Origin: Thiotrichales bacterium
GTDB lineage: Bacteria; Pseudomonadota; Gammaproteobacteria; Thiomicrospirales; Thiomicrospiraceae
Direction of reading: 5' to 3'
Length of the DNA stretch: 64,000 bases
NCBI GenBank assembly: GCA_016936535.1
Contig: JAFGXP010000003.1
Location: 62,001-126,000, forward strand
This document shows positions 48,678 through 57,282 of this stretch, piece by piece. The position numbers were made by a program, and so were the translations under genes. The stretch's first letter is position 1. Each line of letters begins with the position of its first letter. The notes beneath the pieces were generated by a model. The model was not told the DNA's origin. It saw only the letters and a program-made list of their open reading frames with translations, and did no database searches.

Positions 48678-49559
48678 CTAATCAAAGGCTTGACGTTTTA
48701 TAAGAGCCAACTTGGCTTGATGCACCGTTACCCATTGCAGGTAGTCTTGATTCTCTCCCGTTGGCGCGAACATAAAGTCGCGGTCACCATCGCAATTCTC
48801 TAGCTCGGTTTCAAGCAAGCTCTGACACTGCTGACGATTGACTTGCGCGCCATTTGCCCCCCATGAAAGTACCAGCGCCACAACCCCCTCCTCGACTCTT
48901 TGTCCTGACGCATCGCTAATCTGCAAATTCAGAGCGCCTACTCGAGTGCCAAACGGCGGCGTATTGAGATGAAAATAAGGTGCTAAATGCAATGGATTCA
49001 CATGAATAAACGGCGTAGGGCGCGGATCAATTAAATTCGTGCAGGACTGATCGCAAACCGAATCACAGGTCGAACTGCCTGCATGATCGGCACAATAAAA
49101 CTGATTATTGCTTGAACACAGCCACAAATCTTGCAAGCCACGCGCACCCGACCGACCAAAAACACTGGCAGTTTCACAAATTTGGGTAATATAAGCCTGC
49201 TCTTGCGCACGCTGATGAACACGATAGTAATAGGGATTTCCCCAAGCATCACGCGCTGGCGCGGCCAAATTAAGATAAGGCAAACCGCCTTCGCGCGCCT
49301 GACATACAGCAACACCACCTAGAGAACGCCGATCCTCTCGTCCATCCCCATCCACATCAGGACACGGCAAAAACAAATTAATCTGCAGAAAGCTTTGCAG
49401 TGCCTCCGTAATTTTGAGCTGCTGAAATCGCTCCTGACGCGGCGCTTTCAGGGCACTTTCCAACTGCCAAGCATTCAACACCCAAACACTCAGCAACGAG
49501 AGCGCAATCAAAAACAGCGTTACCTCAATCAAACTGAATCCTAGACTTTTAAGGCGCAT
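48678..49559 (-). CDS. Minor pilin-like protein (Glu5 type, copy B)
   Basis: This 293-residue prepilin is cleaved before FSLIEVTLFLIALS (Glu5 present). F-L-P-C-P-D-V-D-G-D-G-R-E-D is the signature with the calcium-like loop. GLPYLNLAAPARDAWGNPYYY, a cysteine-rich stretch near residues 165-185, VVALVLSWGANGAQVN and ELENCDGD follow. It matches copy A along its length but has diverged clearly. ATG 49559 overlaps the preceding stop by 11 nt, the same coupling as in copy A. Confidence 0.85.
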   Translation of the reverse strand: MRLKSLGFSLIEVTLFLIALSLLSVWVLNAWQLESALKAPRQERFQQLKITEALQSFLQINLFLPCPDVDGDGREDRRSLGGVAVCQAREGGLPYLNLAAPARDAWGNPYYYRVHQRAQEQAYITQICETASVFGRSGARGLQDLWLCSSNNQFYCADHAGSSTCDSVCDQSCTNLIDPRPTPFIHVNPLHLAPYFHLNTPPFGTRVGALNLQISDASGQRVEEGVVALVLSWGANGAQVNRQQCQSLLETELENCDGDRDFMFAPTGENQDYLQWVTVHQAKLALIKRQAFD

Positions 49560-50511
49560 CACATTGAGCTCGCCAATTGCTACCGACAGGGTTATTCTGC
49601 CCTTCAAATGGATTCAGCCAATGTGCTTGCTGCGCATCGACCTGAGAAAACAGGCCTTGGCCACTTAAACGTAAACTTTGCCGGCAAGCCCGAACTTGCA
49701 TTAGATTAGCCCACTCTTGTAAGGTCACACCAATCACTTTATCCGCCTCTTTAGCGGCAAACAGGGATGCGCTCTGATCAAAAAATTGAAAATCCCCATC
49801 GGCATTATCCGCAGCCAAGCCATCCAGACCCGCATCAATCAACAAAAGAACATAACCACCACTTTGATTCAGACGCAGTCTTGGCGCCTGATTCCCTTTT
49901 AATGCCTGCAAATCAAACGGGGCAAAACGTTTTTGACCTTGGTTACTGTAATAGCCATTTTGAAAACTGAAGCGCTCATCCAAAACGTAGTAATAGCGCC
50001 CTGCTGGGGCAAAATAGAATTCACGGCTAACAATTTTTTGTGGCACAAAACCCATACAAGGCGTTAAGCCACTGCACTGACTACCACCACTGGCCAGCAT
50101 AGGATCTGGCACAAAACCGGTTTGCATCGGAAAAGGCGCATTCGGATTGGTAGGATTACCGCACTGGGTTTCCGCGCCTAGCAAAAAACCATCACCATCC
50201 AAATCGGGACAAGGAAAATAGCCTGCGCTTGGTATTTGGGCACTGGGTTGTAAGCTGGAACTGCTATTGGTTTGATACAACTCAGGATGCAGAACCGCAA
50301 AAGTCAGTAAACGCTGCTTAACGTGTTGTAAATCTGCAATCCGCAGCTGTCTTTCTTGCGACTGAAAATGGCTGATTAAATGGGCATAACGGCCTGAAGC
50401 CCAAAGTGCGGCCACCGCACCCAACACCATGACGAACAACAATAACCCATAGCCTGTTTGCTGAACCGTTGCTTGAGACGAGAACATTAAAGACAGGTTA
50501 TGCAACTTCAT
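49549..50511 (-). CDS. PilX/GspK-like pseudopilin without Glu5 (copy B)
   Basis: This 320-residue protein has an N-terminal helix GYGLLLFVMVLGAVAALWAS after a leader ending QQT and lacks Glu5. Y-F-P-C-P-D-L-D-G-D-G-F-L-L-G-A-E joins the shared signature directly to a full EF-hand-type loop. ILHPELYQ-like text (AVLHPELYQ) parallels LLTPELYH of copy A, and QEWANLMQVRACRQSL parallels QHWLPLLARRICTEK. ATG 50511 gives MKLHNLSLMF; the frame starts four codons earlier. It is the first gene of the cluster and has an inverted repeat at its promoter region. Confidence 0.8.
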   Translation of the reverse strand: MKLHNLSLMFSSQATVQQTGYGLLLFVMVLGAVAALWASGRYAHLISHFQSQERQLRIADLQHVKQRLLTFAVLHPELYQTNSSSSLQPSAQIPSAGYFPCPDLDGDGFLLGAETQCGNPTNPNAPFPMQTGFVPDPMLASGGSQCSGLTPCMGFVPQKIVSREFYFAPAGRYYYVLDERFSFQNGYYSNQGQKRFAPFDLQALKGNQAPRLRLNQSGGYVLLLIDAGLDGLAADNADGDFQFFDQSASLFAAKEADKVIGVTLQEWANLMQVRACRQSLRLSGQGLFSQVDAQQAHWLNPFEGQNNPVGSNWRAQCDAP

Positions 50512-50535
50512 AACTACCACCAAATTACGTTTTTG

Positions 50536-50571
50536 CTATTTATAACACGCGTTTTTGAAATTTATAAATAG
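50536..50571. promoter_or_regulatory. 10-bp inverted repeat at the pseudopilin cluster promoter
   Basis: CTATTTATAA (50536-50545) and TTATAAATAG (50562-50571) are perfect inverted copies with a 16-nt spacer, 25-60 nt upstream of the first pseudopilin ATG. The copy nearest the gene includes TATAAA, a -10-like box, on the minus strand. It is a plausible operator, perhaps for the linked regulator; this is inference. Confidence 0.45.
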
Positions 50572-50631
50572 ATTTTTGTTATAAGGCTTTAGCACGTATT
50601 TGGTGTGGGAAAGAAGATTACCTAGAAAAAC

Positions 50632-50665
50632 AAAAACCCCGTAAAGCAAGCTTTACGGGGTTTTT
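50632..50665. terminator. Strong bidirectional terminator after the porin gene
   Basis: AAAAACCCCGTAAAG (50632-50646) and CTTTACGGGGTTTTT (50651-50665) are perfectly complementary over 15 bp with a CAAG loop. It ends the porin transcript and separates it from the pseudopilin cluster. Confidence 0.95.
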
Positions 50666-50704
50666 CTTAAACAGTCTTACTGACGGATCACTCCGCCGGC
50701 GAGA

Positions 50705-51700
50705 TTAGAACTTGTGAACCATACCAACAGAAAGAGCAGTTAGGTCGTCAGCAGAACCTGTCATCTCTTTGTCAGAACCAACGTATTCGATGTAACCAGT
50801 TGTTTTCTTACCTAGAGCATAGTCAAGACCTAGGCCGTAAGCTGAACCGTCATCACGCGCATCATCAAAATCAACCATTGAGTATTTGACTTTTGGCATT
50901 AGCTTGCCAATTTTGTAACCAGCAGAAACCTGGATGTTTGAACCTTCTCTTGCATTAGCAATGTCTGCATCAAACTCTTGGTAGATACCGTTAACCACTA
51001 GGCCTGCTGCTGCATACTGTGCAGAGAAACGAATGTGTTGCCATTCGTTGTTTGCACCAGCAAATTCATCGCCCGCCTGATCCATCGCCGCCGCTAGGTA
51101 TAGACCTTTCTTAGCAGAACCGTAAGTTAAGGCAACAGAGTATGCATCAGTAACAGAAGAATCGGCAGTGGTACCACCTTTTTCAGAAGCTACGCCCGCT
51201 GCAATCAACTTGATGCCAGCAAAAGAAGGAGAAACGTAAGCAACAACGTTGTCAAAACGTGACTCACCGCCGTCACCATTTAAACCTAGGTTACCAGACA
51301 TGGTGTCTTTGCCAATATCCGCATAGGTGCTGTCACCAAACAAATCCTTAGGTTGAGACATTTTTAGAGGAGAATCCCAACGGCCTAGCAATACCGTACC
51401 AAAACCACCCGATAGGCCAACTGCTGCGTTACGACCAGAGATGGTACCCAATGCATCACCAACTTTAATACCAAATTCCATGTGGTAAACCGCTTTTAGG
51501 CCGTTACCTAGGTCTTCAGAACCCTTGATCCCTAGACGAGAATCACGGTCAGTCGTACCAGTACCATCCATAAATCCAGCTTCACCATTTACAGAGTCAA
51601 CGGCAACGTTGATTTGACCGTAAAGAGTTGGCGCATCCGCCATAACAACAGGTGCAGCAACTGCAGAAGCGATAGCAAGCGCAATTAGATTCTTTTTCAT
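50705..51700 (-). CDS. Gram-negative general porin
   Basis: This 331-residue outer-membrane protein has a signal peptide (MKKNLIALAIASAVAAPVVM, cut after MADA or just before it) and begins TLYGQINVAVDSV. It carries DSRLGIKGSEDLGNGLKAVY and GFGTVLLGRWDSP, typical of trimeric porins of the Porin_4 family. The last residue is Phe (VGMVHKF), as needed for barrel assembly. Alternating beta strands run through the chain. It is transcribed alone, between a promoter-like sequence and a strong terminator. Confidence 0.93.
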   Translation of the reverse strand: MKKNLIALAIASAVAAPVVMADAPTLYGQINVAVDSVNGEAGFMDGTGTTDRDSRLGIKGSEDLGNGLKAVYHMEFGIKVGDALGTISGRNAAVGLSGGFGTVLLGRWDSPLKMSQPKDLFGDSTYADIGKDTMSGNLGLNGDGGESRFDNVVAYVSPSFAGIKLIAAGVASEKGGTTADSSVTDAYSVALTYGSAKKGLYLAAAMDQAGDEFAGANNEWQHIRFSAQYAAAGLVVNGIYQEFDADIANAREGSNIQVSAGYKIGKLMPKVKYSMVDFDDARDDGSAYGLGLDYALGKKTTGYIEYVGSDKEMTGSADDLTALSVGMVHKF

Positions 51701-51732
51701 ATTCGTATTCCTTCAATGAGTTTTGAGTTGAG

Positions 51733-51747
51733 CACCCATCGTGGGTG
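51733..51747 (-). promoter_or_regulatory. Hairpin in the porin mRNA leader
   Basis: CACCCA and TGGGTG are perfect complements around TCG, about 35-50 nt upstream of the porin ATG and downstream of the putative start of transcription. It may stabilise the leader or pair with a small RNA. Confidence 0.4.
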
Positions 51748-51758
51748 GCTTGGAACAA

Positions 51759-51787
51759 ACTATAGGCAGTTAGACGTAAAGGCGCAA
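51759..51787 (-). promoter_or_regulatory. Putative sigma-70 promoter of the porin gene
   Basis: On the minus strand TATAGT (51759-51764, five of six consensus bases) lies 17 nt after TTGCGC (51782-51787, three of six). The distance to the ATG is about 60 nt. Confidence 0.45.
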
Positions 51788-51990
51788 CTTTTTTTTGTTT
51801 TTTTACAACAAAGTTTTTTTGTGTTGCTTTTTTACAACAGCGACGCCTCCAAGCTCGATTAAACCTGGGTATTCTGGGCGCTGCCTGTAAAAATTCTTTA
51901 CTTCTTGGCCGACAAAACACTGCACATTCAGCGAACCATTGCATATTTACCACAATCCGCGCCTTGTCTTTCAAGGCCAATAGAAAACAA

Positions 51991-52013
51991 AAAACCCGCA
52001 CAAGGCGGGTTTT
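51991..52013 (-). terminator. Terminator after rpsI
   Basis: AAAACCCGC (51991-51999) and GCGGGTTTT (52005-52013) form a stem with a 5-nt loop; on the minus strand a T run follows. It lies 25 nt beyond the rpsI stop. Confidence 0.88.
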
Positions 52014-52038
52014 CCATTCGCAACGATAACGGTAAAGA

Positions 52039-52431
52039 TTAACGTTTTGAGAACTGTGGACGACGACGTGCTTTGCGTAGACCGACTTTTTTACGTTCAA
52101 CTTCACGCGCATCACGCGTTAATAGACCGCGTGCACGAAGTGCTGGACGATTTTCTTCGCTAAAAGCGACCAAAGCGCGTGAAAGACCGTGGCGAACGGC
52201 GCCAGCTTGACCTGTTGTTCCACCACCAACAACGGTGATAAACGCATCAAACTTTGCACTGCTCTCAGTGGCTTCAAGCGGTTGGTTAATTACCATAAGA
52301 TCCGTTTCACGAGCAAAGTACTCCGTGATATCGCGACCATTTACTGTCATCTTGCCAGAGCCTGCACGTAGGAAAACACGTGCGACTGAGCTTTTACGAC
52401 GACCTGTTCCGTAGTATTGTTCTGTTGCCAT
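52039..52431 (-). CDS. rpsI: 30S ribosomal protein S9
   Basis: This 130-residue protein has [21 protein letters not shown] at the start, [19 protein letters not shown] in the middle, and the conserved basic tail ending QFSKR that reaches the P site. It is 13 nt downstream of rplM, the universal bacterial pair. Confidence 0.98.
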   Translation of the reverse strand: MATEQYYGTGRRKSSVARVFLRAGSGKMTVNGRDITEYFARETDLMVINQPLEATESSAKFDAFITVVGGGTTGQAGAVRHGLSRALVAFSEENRPALRARGLLTRDAREVERKKVGLRKARRRPQFSKR

Positions 52432-52444
52432 CTTGTGTTACCCC

Positions 52445-52873
52445 TTAAATATCAAGCGCTTTAGGTTGTTGGGCAGTATGAGGGTGTTCCATTCCTGCAT
52501 ACACTTTCAGCTTTTTGAACATTGCGCGCCCTAGAGGCCCTTTTGGCAACATCCCTTTCACCGCAAACTCGATTGGACGAACGGGTGCCTTATCAATCAA
52601 CTTTTCAAAGTTCGTTGATTTCAAGTTACCCACATAGCCAGTCACATGGTGGTACATTTTGTCTTTACGCTTATTGCCGGTCACAGCAACTTTCTCAGCA
52701 TTCACAACCACAATGTAATCACCGCAATCTGCGTGAGGTGTGTACTCAGGCTTATGCTTGCCACGAAGACGTAGCGCGATTTCCGCTGCAAGACGACCTA
52801 GCGTTTTGCCTTCTGCATCAACAACATACCAGTCGCGTTTGATTTCAGCTGGTTTTGCAACAAATGTTTTCAT
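52445..52873 (-). CDS. rplM: 50S ribosomal protein L13
   Basis: This 142-residue protein shows [40 protein letters not shown], the [14 protein letters not shown] strand and [21 protein letters not shown]13 autoregulates this operon in E. coli; I could not identify a matching leader structure here. ATG 52873 has TTAGGAA upstream. Confidence 0.98.
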   Translation of the reverse strand: MKTFVAKPAEIKRDWYVVDAEGKTLGRLAAEIALRLRGKHKPEYTPHADCGDYIVVVNAEKVAVTGNKRKDKMYHHVTGYVGNLKSTNFEKLIDKAPVRPIEFAVKGMLPKGPLGRAMFKKLKVYAGMEHPHTAQQPKALDI

Positions 52874-53184
52874 AATTTGTTCCTAATATAAACGTGTAAT
52901 CCAAATCCAAGGAGCACAACCGGCGGCTGGCGTCCACTTACTGTTTAACGGGCAATAAGGGGGAAGGATTATTAAGCCGGCGATTATACAAACTCACTTG
53001 CAAGACCGCAATGCTTTTACCAACAAAATAATCAAGAAAAAAATAATCAAGACCACCGCTTCAACCCCTCAAACCCGAAACCAGATAAGAAAGCTGAAAT
53101 CACCAAACGAGCGGTTAACATCTAAACCCTTTGCGGATTTTAATTAACGCACCATTAAAACAAGAAAAAGAAAACTAAAAAAGA
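52874..53184. other. Gap between rplM and the tRNA gene
   Basis: These 311 nt should hold the rplM-rpsI promoter and leader (left end) and the T-rich end of the tRNA transcript (right end, several T runs on the minus strand). No gene is visible. Confidence 0.5.
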
Positions 53185-53261
53185 TGGTGGGCCCTCAGGG
53201 ACTTGAACCCTGGACCTAACGATTATGAGTCGTGTGCTCTAACCAACTGAGCTAAGGGCCC
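53185..53261 (-). tRNA. tRNA with CAU anticodon, probably tRNA-Ile2
   Basis: The minus strand folds as a cloverleaf. Acceptor GGGCCCT pairs with AGGGCCC, with discriminator A and encoded CCA. The D arm is GCTC/GAGC, the anticodon loop CTCATAA gives CAU, and the T stem is CAGGG/CCCTG with loop TTCAAGT. The acceptor stem and TTCAAGT T loop resemble the lysidine-modified Ile2 species more than elongator Met, but this should be tested. The first anticodon-stem pair (C27-T43) is a mismatch. Confidence 0.9.
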
Positions 53262-53371
53262 GAAAAGGAAATGACTTCAGTGAGTCAAGTTGCGCGCCAT
53301 TATAGCGGCTGTGAAAAGAGGCCAGAAGCAATTTCTCGCTAGACTGGCCAAGGATTTACATCCTATTTACG

Positions 53372-53407
53372 ATTTTAAAGGCACCTAGGATTGGAACCCA
53401 GGCCTTT
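53372..53407 (-). terminator. Hairpin downstream of rpoD (weak terminator)
   Basis: On the minus strand AAGGC-CTGGG pairs with CCTAG-GT-GCCTT around loop TTCCAAT, followed by TTTAAAATC. The 2-nt bulge and short T run make it weak. It also mimics a tRNA T arm. Confidence 0.4.
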
Positions 53408-53421
53408 GCAACCCGCAATCT

Positions 53422-55206
53422 TTAATCTAAGAAACTCTTAAGTTTTTCAGCACGACTTGGATGACGCAATTTGCGAAGCGCTTTCGCTTCAATCTGACGA
53501 ATACGCTCGCGTGTTACATCAAATTGCTTACCCACTTCTTCTAGCGTGTGATCAGTGTTCATGCTTAGACCAAAACGCATCCGCAAAACTTTCGCTTCGC
53601 GTGGCGTCAAAGTATTCAGCATCTCACGTACCGTTTCGCTCATGCCTTCGGCATCCGCAGCATCTTGCGGTGACAGAATATTCGAGTCTTCGATAAAGTC
53701 GCCTAATGAAGAGTCTTCATCATCCCCAATCGGCGTTTCCATTGAGATTGGTTCCTTGGCAATCTTCATCACCTTGCGAATCTTATCTTCTGGCATTTCC
53801 ATCTCAATCGCCAACTCTTCTGGCGTCGGTTCACGTCCCATTTTTTGCAGCAATTGACGCTGAATACGATTGAGTTTATTGATGGTTTCAATCATGTGCA
53901 CTGGAATACGAATGGTGCGCGCTTGGTCGGCAATCGAACGCGTAATCGCCTGACGAATCCACCAGGTGGCATAGGTCGAAAACTTATAACCACGACGATA
54001 TTCGAACTTATCCACCGCTTTCATCAAACCAATATTGCCTTCCTGGATGAGATCAAGGAATTGCAAACCACGATTGGTGTATTTCTTGGCAATGGAAATA
54101 ACCAAACGCAAGTTGGCTTCAATCATCTCACGCTTGGCCGTACGGGTATTACTTTCGGCTTTGCTTAAGTCTTTATACACCGCTTTGTAAAGCGCAATCG
54201 GCATGCGTTCAGCTTTTTCAATCATGCCCAAACGCTTTTGCGCCCGTTTAATATCGAGGCGTGCATCTTCCAATTTTGAGGCTAAATCTGGGCACTTCGC
54301 CTGCAGACGATCGACCAAGGAATAATCTGTCTCCTTGCCAACAAACTCCTCCAAGAATACCGTGCGTGGCACTTTCAAGCGTCGTTGAATAATTTCAACA
54401 ATCACCCGCTCCTGTTCGCGAATGGCAGTAATCCGATTTTTGATATCACGAATCAAACCATTGCTAAACAGCGGTGAAATTTTAACGGTTTTCAGCAGCT
54501 CAACAATCTTCTCACGGGCTTGCAAAACTTTGGGATCATCGCCGCCGAGCTCTTTTTCCATCGTCAGCGCGCGACTCTGCATATCTCGCAATGTTTCCAA
54601 GAAGCGGTTGAGCTCTTCTTCATCAATGCCATCGTCTTTGACTTCAGTGTTATCACTGTCTGGCGAAAGTTCTTCCACCGGCACATCCACCAAATCTTCA
54701 GGGCGAATGAATCCTTGAATTACATCTGCGGTTTTGCCTTCGCCATCGTCCATTTTGTTAAAGGCATCCAAAATGCTTTTGGCAAAGTTAGGGTACTTGG
54801 CCAGCGCATCCAGCATATCGCGAATGCCCCATTCAATCCGCTTGGCGATTTCAATCTCGCCATGGCGCGTCAACAGATCCACCGAACCCATTTCGCGCAT
54901 ATACATGCGTACTGGATCGGTGGTTCGGCCAAATTCACTGTCCACTTCGGCCAAGGCTGAAATCGCGGCTTCAGCGGCGGCATCGTCAAAGGCCCCCCCA
55001 TCTTCAGCCATCAGCTCATCTTCATCCGGTGGGGTATCAAATAAGCGAATACCAAAGTCTTTCAAGATGGTTAAGACTTGCCCGAGCTGGTCTTCTTCGA
55101 TATCGTCTGGCAAGACATCGTTCACATCGGCAAAGGTAAGGTAGCCAAGCTCCTTTGCGCGCTCAATCAAATCAATTAACTGCTGCTTTCTTTCGACTTT
55201 GGTCAT
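53422..55206 (-). CDS. rpoD: RpoD, primary sigma factor sigma-70
   Basis: RpoD directs RNA polymerase to housekeeping promoters. The 594-residue protein has region 1.1 at the N terminus, the [26 protein letters not shown] region 1.2 segment, and a non-conserved insert. Region 2 has [20 protein letters not shown] and [17 protein letters not shown]; region 3 follows. Region 4 has [30 protein letters not shown]. It follows dnaG by 115 nt in the macromolecular-synthesis operon. Confidence 0.98.
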   Translation of the reverse strand: MTKVERKQQLIDLIERAKELGYLTFADVNDVLPDDIEEDQLGQVLTILKDFGIRLFDTPPDEDELMAEDGGAFDDAAAEAAISALAEVDSEFGRTTDPVRMYMREMGSVDLLTRHGEIEIAKRIEWGIRDMLDALAKYPNFAKSILDAFNKMDDGEGKTADVIQGFIRPEDLVDVPVEELSPDSDNTEVKDDGIDEEELNRFLETLRDMQSRALTMEKELGGDDPKVLQAREKIVELLKTVKISPLFSNGLIRDIKNRITAIREQERVIVEIIQRRLKVPRTVFLEEFVGKETDYSLVDRLQAKCPDLASKLEDARLDIKRAQKRLGMIEKAERMPIALYKAVYKDLSKAESNTRTAKREMIEANLRLVISIAKKYTNRGLQFLDLIQEGNIGLMKAVDKFEYRRGYKFSTYATWWIRQAITRSIADQARTIRIPVHMIETINKLNRIQRQLLQKMGREPTPEELAIEMEMPEDKIRKVMKIAKEPISMETPIGDDEDSSLGDFIEDSNILSPQDAADAEGMSETVREMLNTLTPREAKVLRMRFGLSMNTDHTLEEVGKQFDVTRERIRQIEAKALRKLRHPSRAEKLKSFLD

Positions 55207-55321
55207 GCTTTGTCCCGACTGTAATTGACACTAAAACGCTCTGTTCGGCCCAATGAGCCGCAATCCGCTGAAAAACAGAACTCGATATTATAGCAAATCT
55301 GCTAAAAATATCCTTGCTAAT

Positions 55322-57094
55322 TCAACGCGTCTCTCGATTTTTTAGCGCAGCTAACTGCGCCATTTCTTGCTCACTCCAACCCTCTTGACCTAACTGTTCG
55401 GCTTCCAGAGACTGAGCCAATGCCAGTGCATAATCCATTAATTCCTGCTGTAAAAAAGGTGGCAAAACATCCGCATTGGCACGGCTATTCGGCAAGAGCT
55501 CCTCAGCGTCATATCCCAAAGATTGACAAAGTTCCTGCCAATACTCAGCGCTTAGGGAACCGCTTTGCTGCATCTGCTGCAAAGCACGCCCAAGAAGTTG
55601 ATGGTCTGCCTGAGGGTGGTTTAATAAACGTCGTAAAATGGCTTCAGGAAAACTGTGACTCCACTGCGGAGCTCGCACTAGCAAACGCACTATTTTCAAC
55701 GGTAAACTCAAAACCTTTAACTTGGGGGCCGCATTGGTTCGAACAGGATGTTTGGTCGCCGCTACTGTGCCAGAACGAATCCCTAATTGCCGCCCCAAAA
55801 CCCAATCTTTCATCCCCACTCGATCCGCTACAGCTTCCAACAAACCCATCTGATAAATGCCTTGCGCCTTTTTTAAGTAGGGTTCCGCCAATGCGACATA
55901 ATGCTGCCTACCCTCAATACTTTGCAGACGGAAGCCGAGCTTGGCCTCTAACCCTTGTAATAAAAAATCCGACAAGGACAGTGCCTGTTTCATCCGCTGC
56001 TGAAAGGCTTCCGCACCCTCTTTGCGAACCATCGAATCGGGATCCTCACCCTGCGGCAAAAATAAAAAGCGCGCTGAACGTTCCTTTTGAACCATCGGCA
56101 ACGCGATATCCAAAGCCTTCCATGCCGCTTTAGTACCTGCCGCATCGCCATCAAAGCAAAACACCACTTCTGAGACCTGACGAAACAACAACTCTAAATG
56201 TTCTTGTGTAGTGGCCGTACCCAGGGTCGCAACCACATTGCGCACCCCAAATTGCACAAGGCTGACCACATCCATATAGCCTTCAACGACTAAAATTTGG
56301 TGCGGCACAATCCGTGCCTGACGCATTTCATACAAGCCATAAAGCGTGTGACTTTTATGAAAAATCGGCGTTTCTGGCGAGTTGAGATACTTAGGCTGTC
56401 CCTGCTCTAAAATACGCCCGCCAAACGCAATAAAACGACCTCGTCCATCGCGAATAGGAAACATAATTCGATCACGAAACCGCTCAAAAACACGACCATC
56501 TTCACTTTTGCCGAGTAAACCTGCTTCCAAAAGCTGCGGTGAGAGTTGGGCGTCAGCACCCAATCCCTTCAAGAGAAGGTCTTTGCCGGAGGGTGCAAAA
56601 CCAATTTTAAACCACTTAGCGATTTCCGGAGTCAGGCCTCGATTTCGCAAATACTGCTTGGCTTGCACCGCCTGCGGGTGATCGCGCAATTGTGTTCGAT
56701 AAAACTGTGCAGCCATCTCCATTACCGTGAACAGATCCCGCTGCTTCTCCTGCTGTTGAATCTGCGCTTGGCGTTGCGGCTCGGTGAGCTGCTCGCGCGG
56801 AACCGCCATCCCAAATTGGGCTGCGAGCGTTTCAACGGCCTCGACAAAACTCAAGCCGTCGTACTCCATTAAAAAGGTCAACGCATCGCCACTGGCACCG
56901 CATCCAAAGCAATGGTAGAACTGCTTATGAGGGTTAACGTTGAATGAAGGGGTTTTTTCACCATGAAACGGACAACAGGCTTTATAGGTCGTTCCGGCCT
57001 TTTTAAGCGGCACGCGCTGACCAATCAATTGCACCAAATCCGCACGCGCAATGACCGCATCAATAAACGATTTTGGGATATTTCCACCCTGCAT
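55322..57094 (-). CDS. dnaG: DnaG, DNA primase
   Basis: DnaG makes RNA primers at the replication fork. The 590-residue protein starts MQGGNIPKSFIDAVIARADLV. It has the zinc-ribbon CCPFHGEKTPSFNV and HCFGCG (about 35-65), a TOPRIM core with LVVEGYMDVVSLVQFG and a FCFDGDAAGTKAAWKA metal site, and a C-terminal helicase-binding domain. ATG 57094 has GGGGGT 5 nt upstream and fits the family start; the frame extends five codons to 57109. Confidence 0.97.
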   Translation of the reverse strand: MQGGNIPKSFIDAVIARADLVQLIGQRVPLKKAGTTYKACCPFHGEKTPSFNVNPHKQFYHCFGCGASGDALTFLMEYDGLSFVEAVETLAAQFGMAVPREQLTEPQRQAQIQQQEKQRDLFTVMEMAAQFYRTQLRDHPQAVQAKQYLRNRGLTPEIAKWFKIGFAPSGKDLLLKGLGADAQLSPQLLEAGLLGKSEDGRVFERFRDRIMFPIRDGRGRFIAFGGRILEQGQPKYLNSPETPIFHKSHTLYGLYEMRQARIVPHQILVVEGYMDVVSLVQFGVRNVVATLGTATTQEHLELLFRQVSEVVFCFDGDAAGTKAAWKALDIALPMVQKERSARFLFLPQGEDPDSMVRKEGAEAFQQRMKQALSLSDFLLQGLEAKLGFRLQSIEGRQHYVALAEPYLKKAQGIYQMGLLEAVADRVGMKDWVLGRQLGIRSGTVAATKHPVRTNAAPKLKVLSLPLKIVRLLVRAPQWSHSFPEAILRRLLNHPQADHQLLGRALQQMQQSGSLSAEYWQELCQSLGYDAEELLPNSRANADVLPPFLQQELMDYALALAQSLEAEQLGQEGWSEQEMAQLAALKNRETR

Positions 57095-57184
57095 CTTTAC
57101 CCCCCGCATTAAACACCGGCGTTCATCTTAAAGCATTGTTCGCTTATCTGACCGTTTCCTGTCCATCCTCACAAACCGCGCAAA

Positions 57185-57222
57185 TGAAAAAACCCGCGAC
57201 AGAGAAACTCCATCGCGGGTTT
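57185..57222 (-). terminator. Internal terminator between yqeY and dnaG
   Basis: AAACCCGCGA (57190-57199) and TCGCGGGTTT (57213-57222) pair perfectly around a 13-nt loop, with a T run on the minus strand. It lies between yqeY and dnaG. E. coli also has a terminator before dnaG that lowers primase expression relative to S21. Confidence 0.85.
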
Positions 57223-57282
57223 GCGCAACAACCTAAAAAACAGAATAGGTTGAGGCTTGGTTACAGCTTTATTGCCGGTTAA

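Noticed and set aside
53378-53420. Degraded tRNA-Cys-like 3' half next to the intact tRNA
   Set aside because: A T-arm-like hairpin and a TTGCAAA stretch are present, but the anticodon stem does not pair well and no 5' half exists. A plain imperfect terminator of rpoD explains it better.
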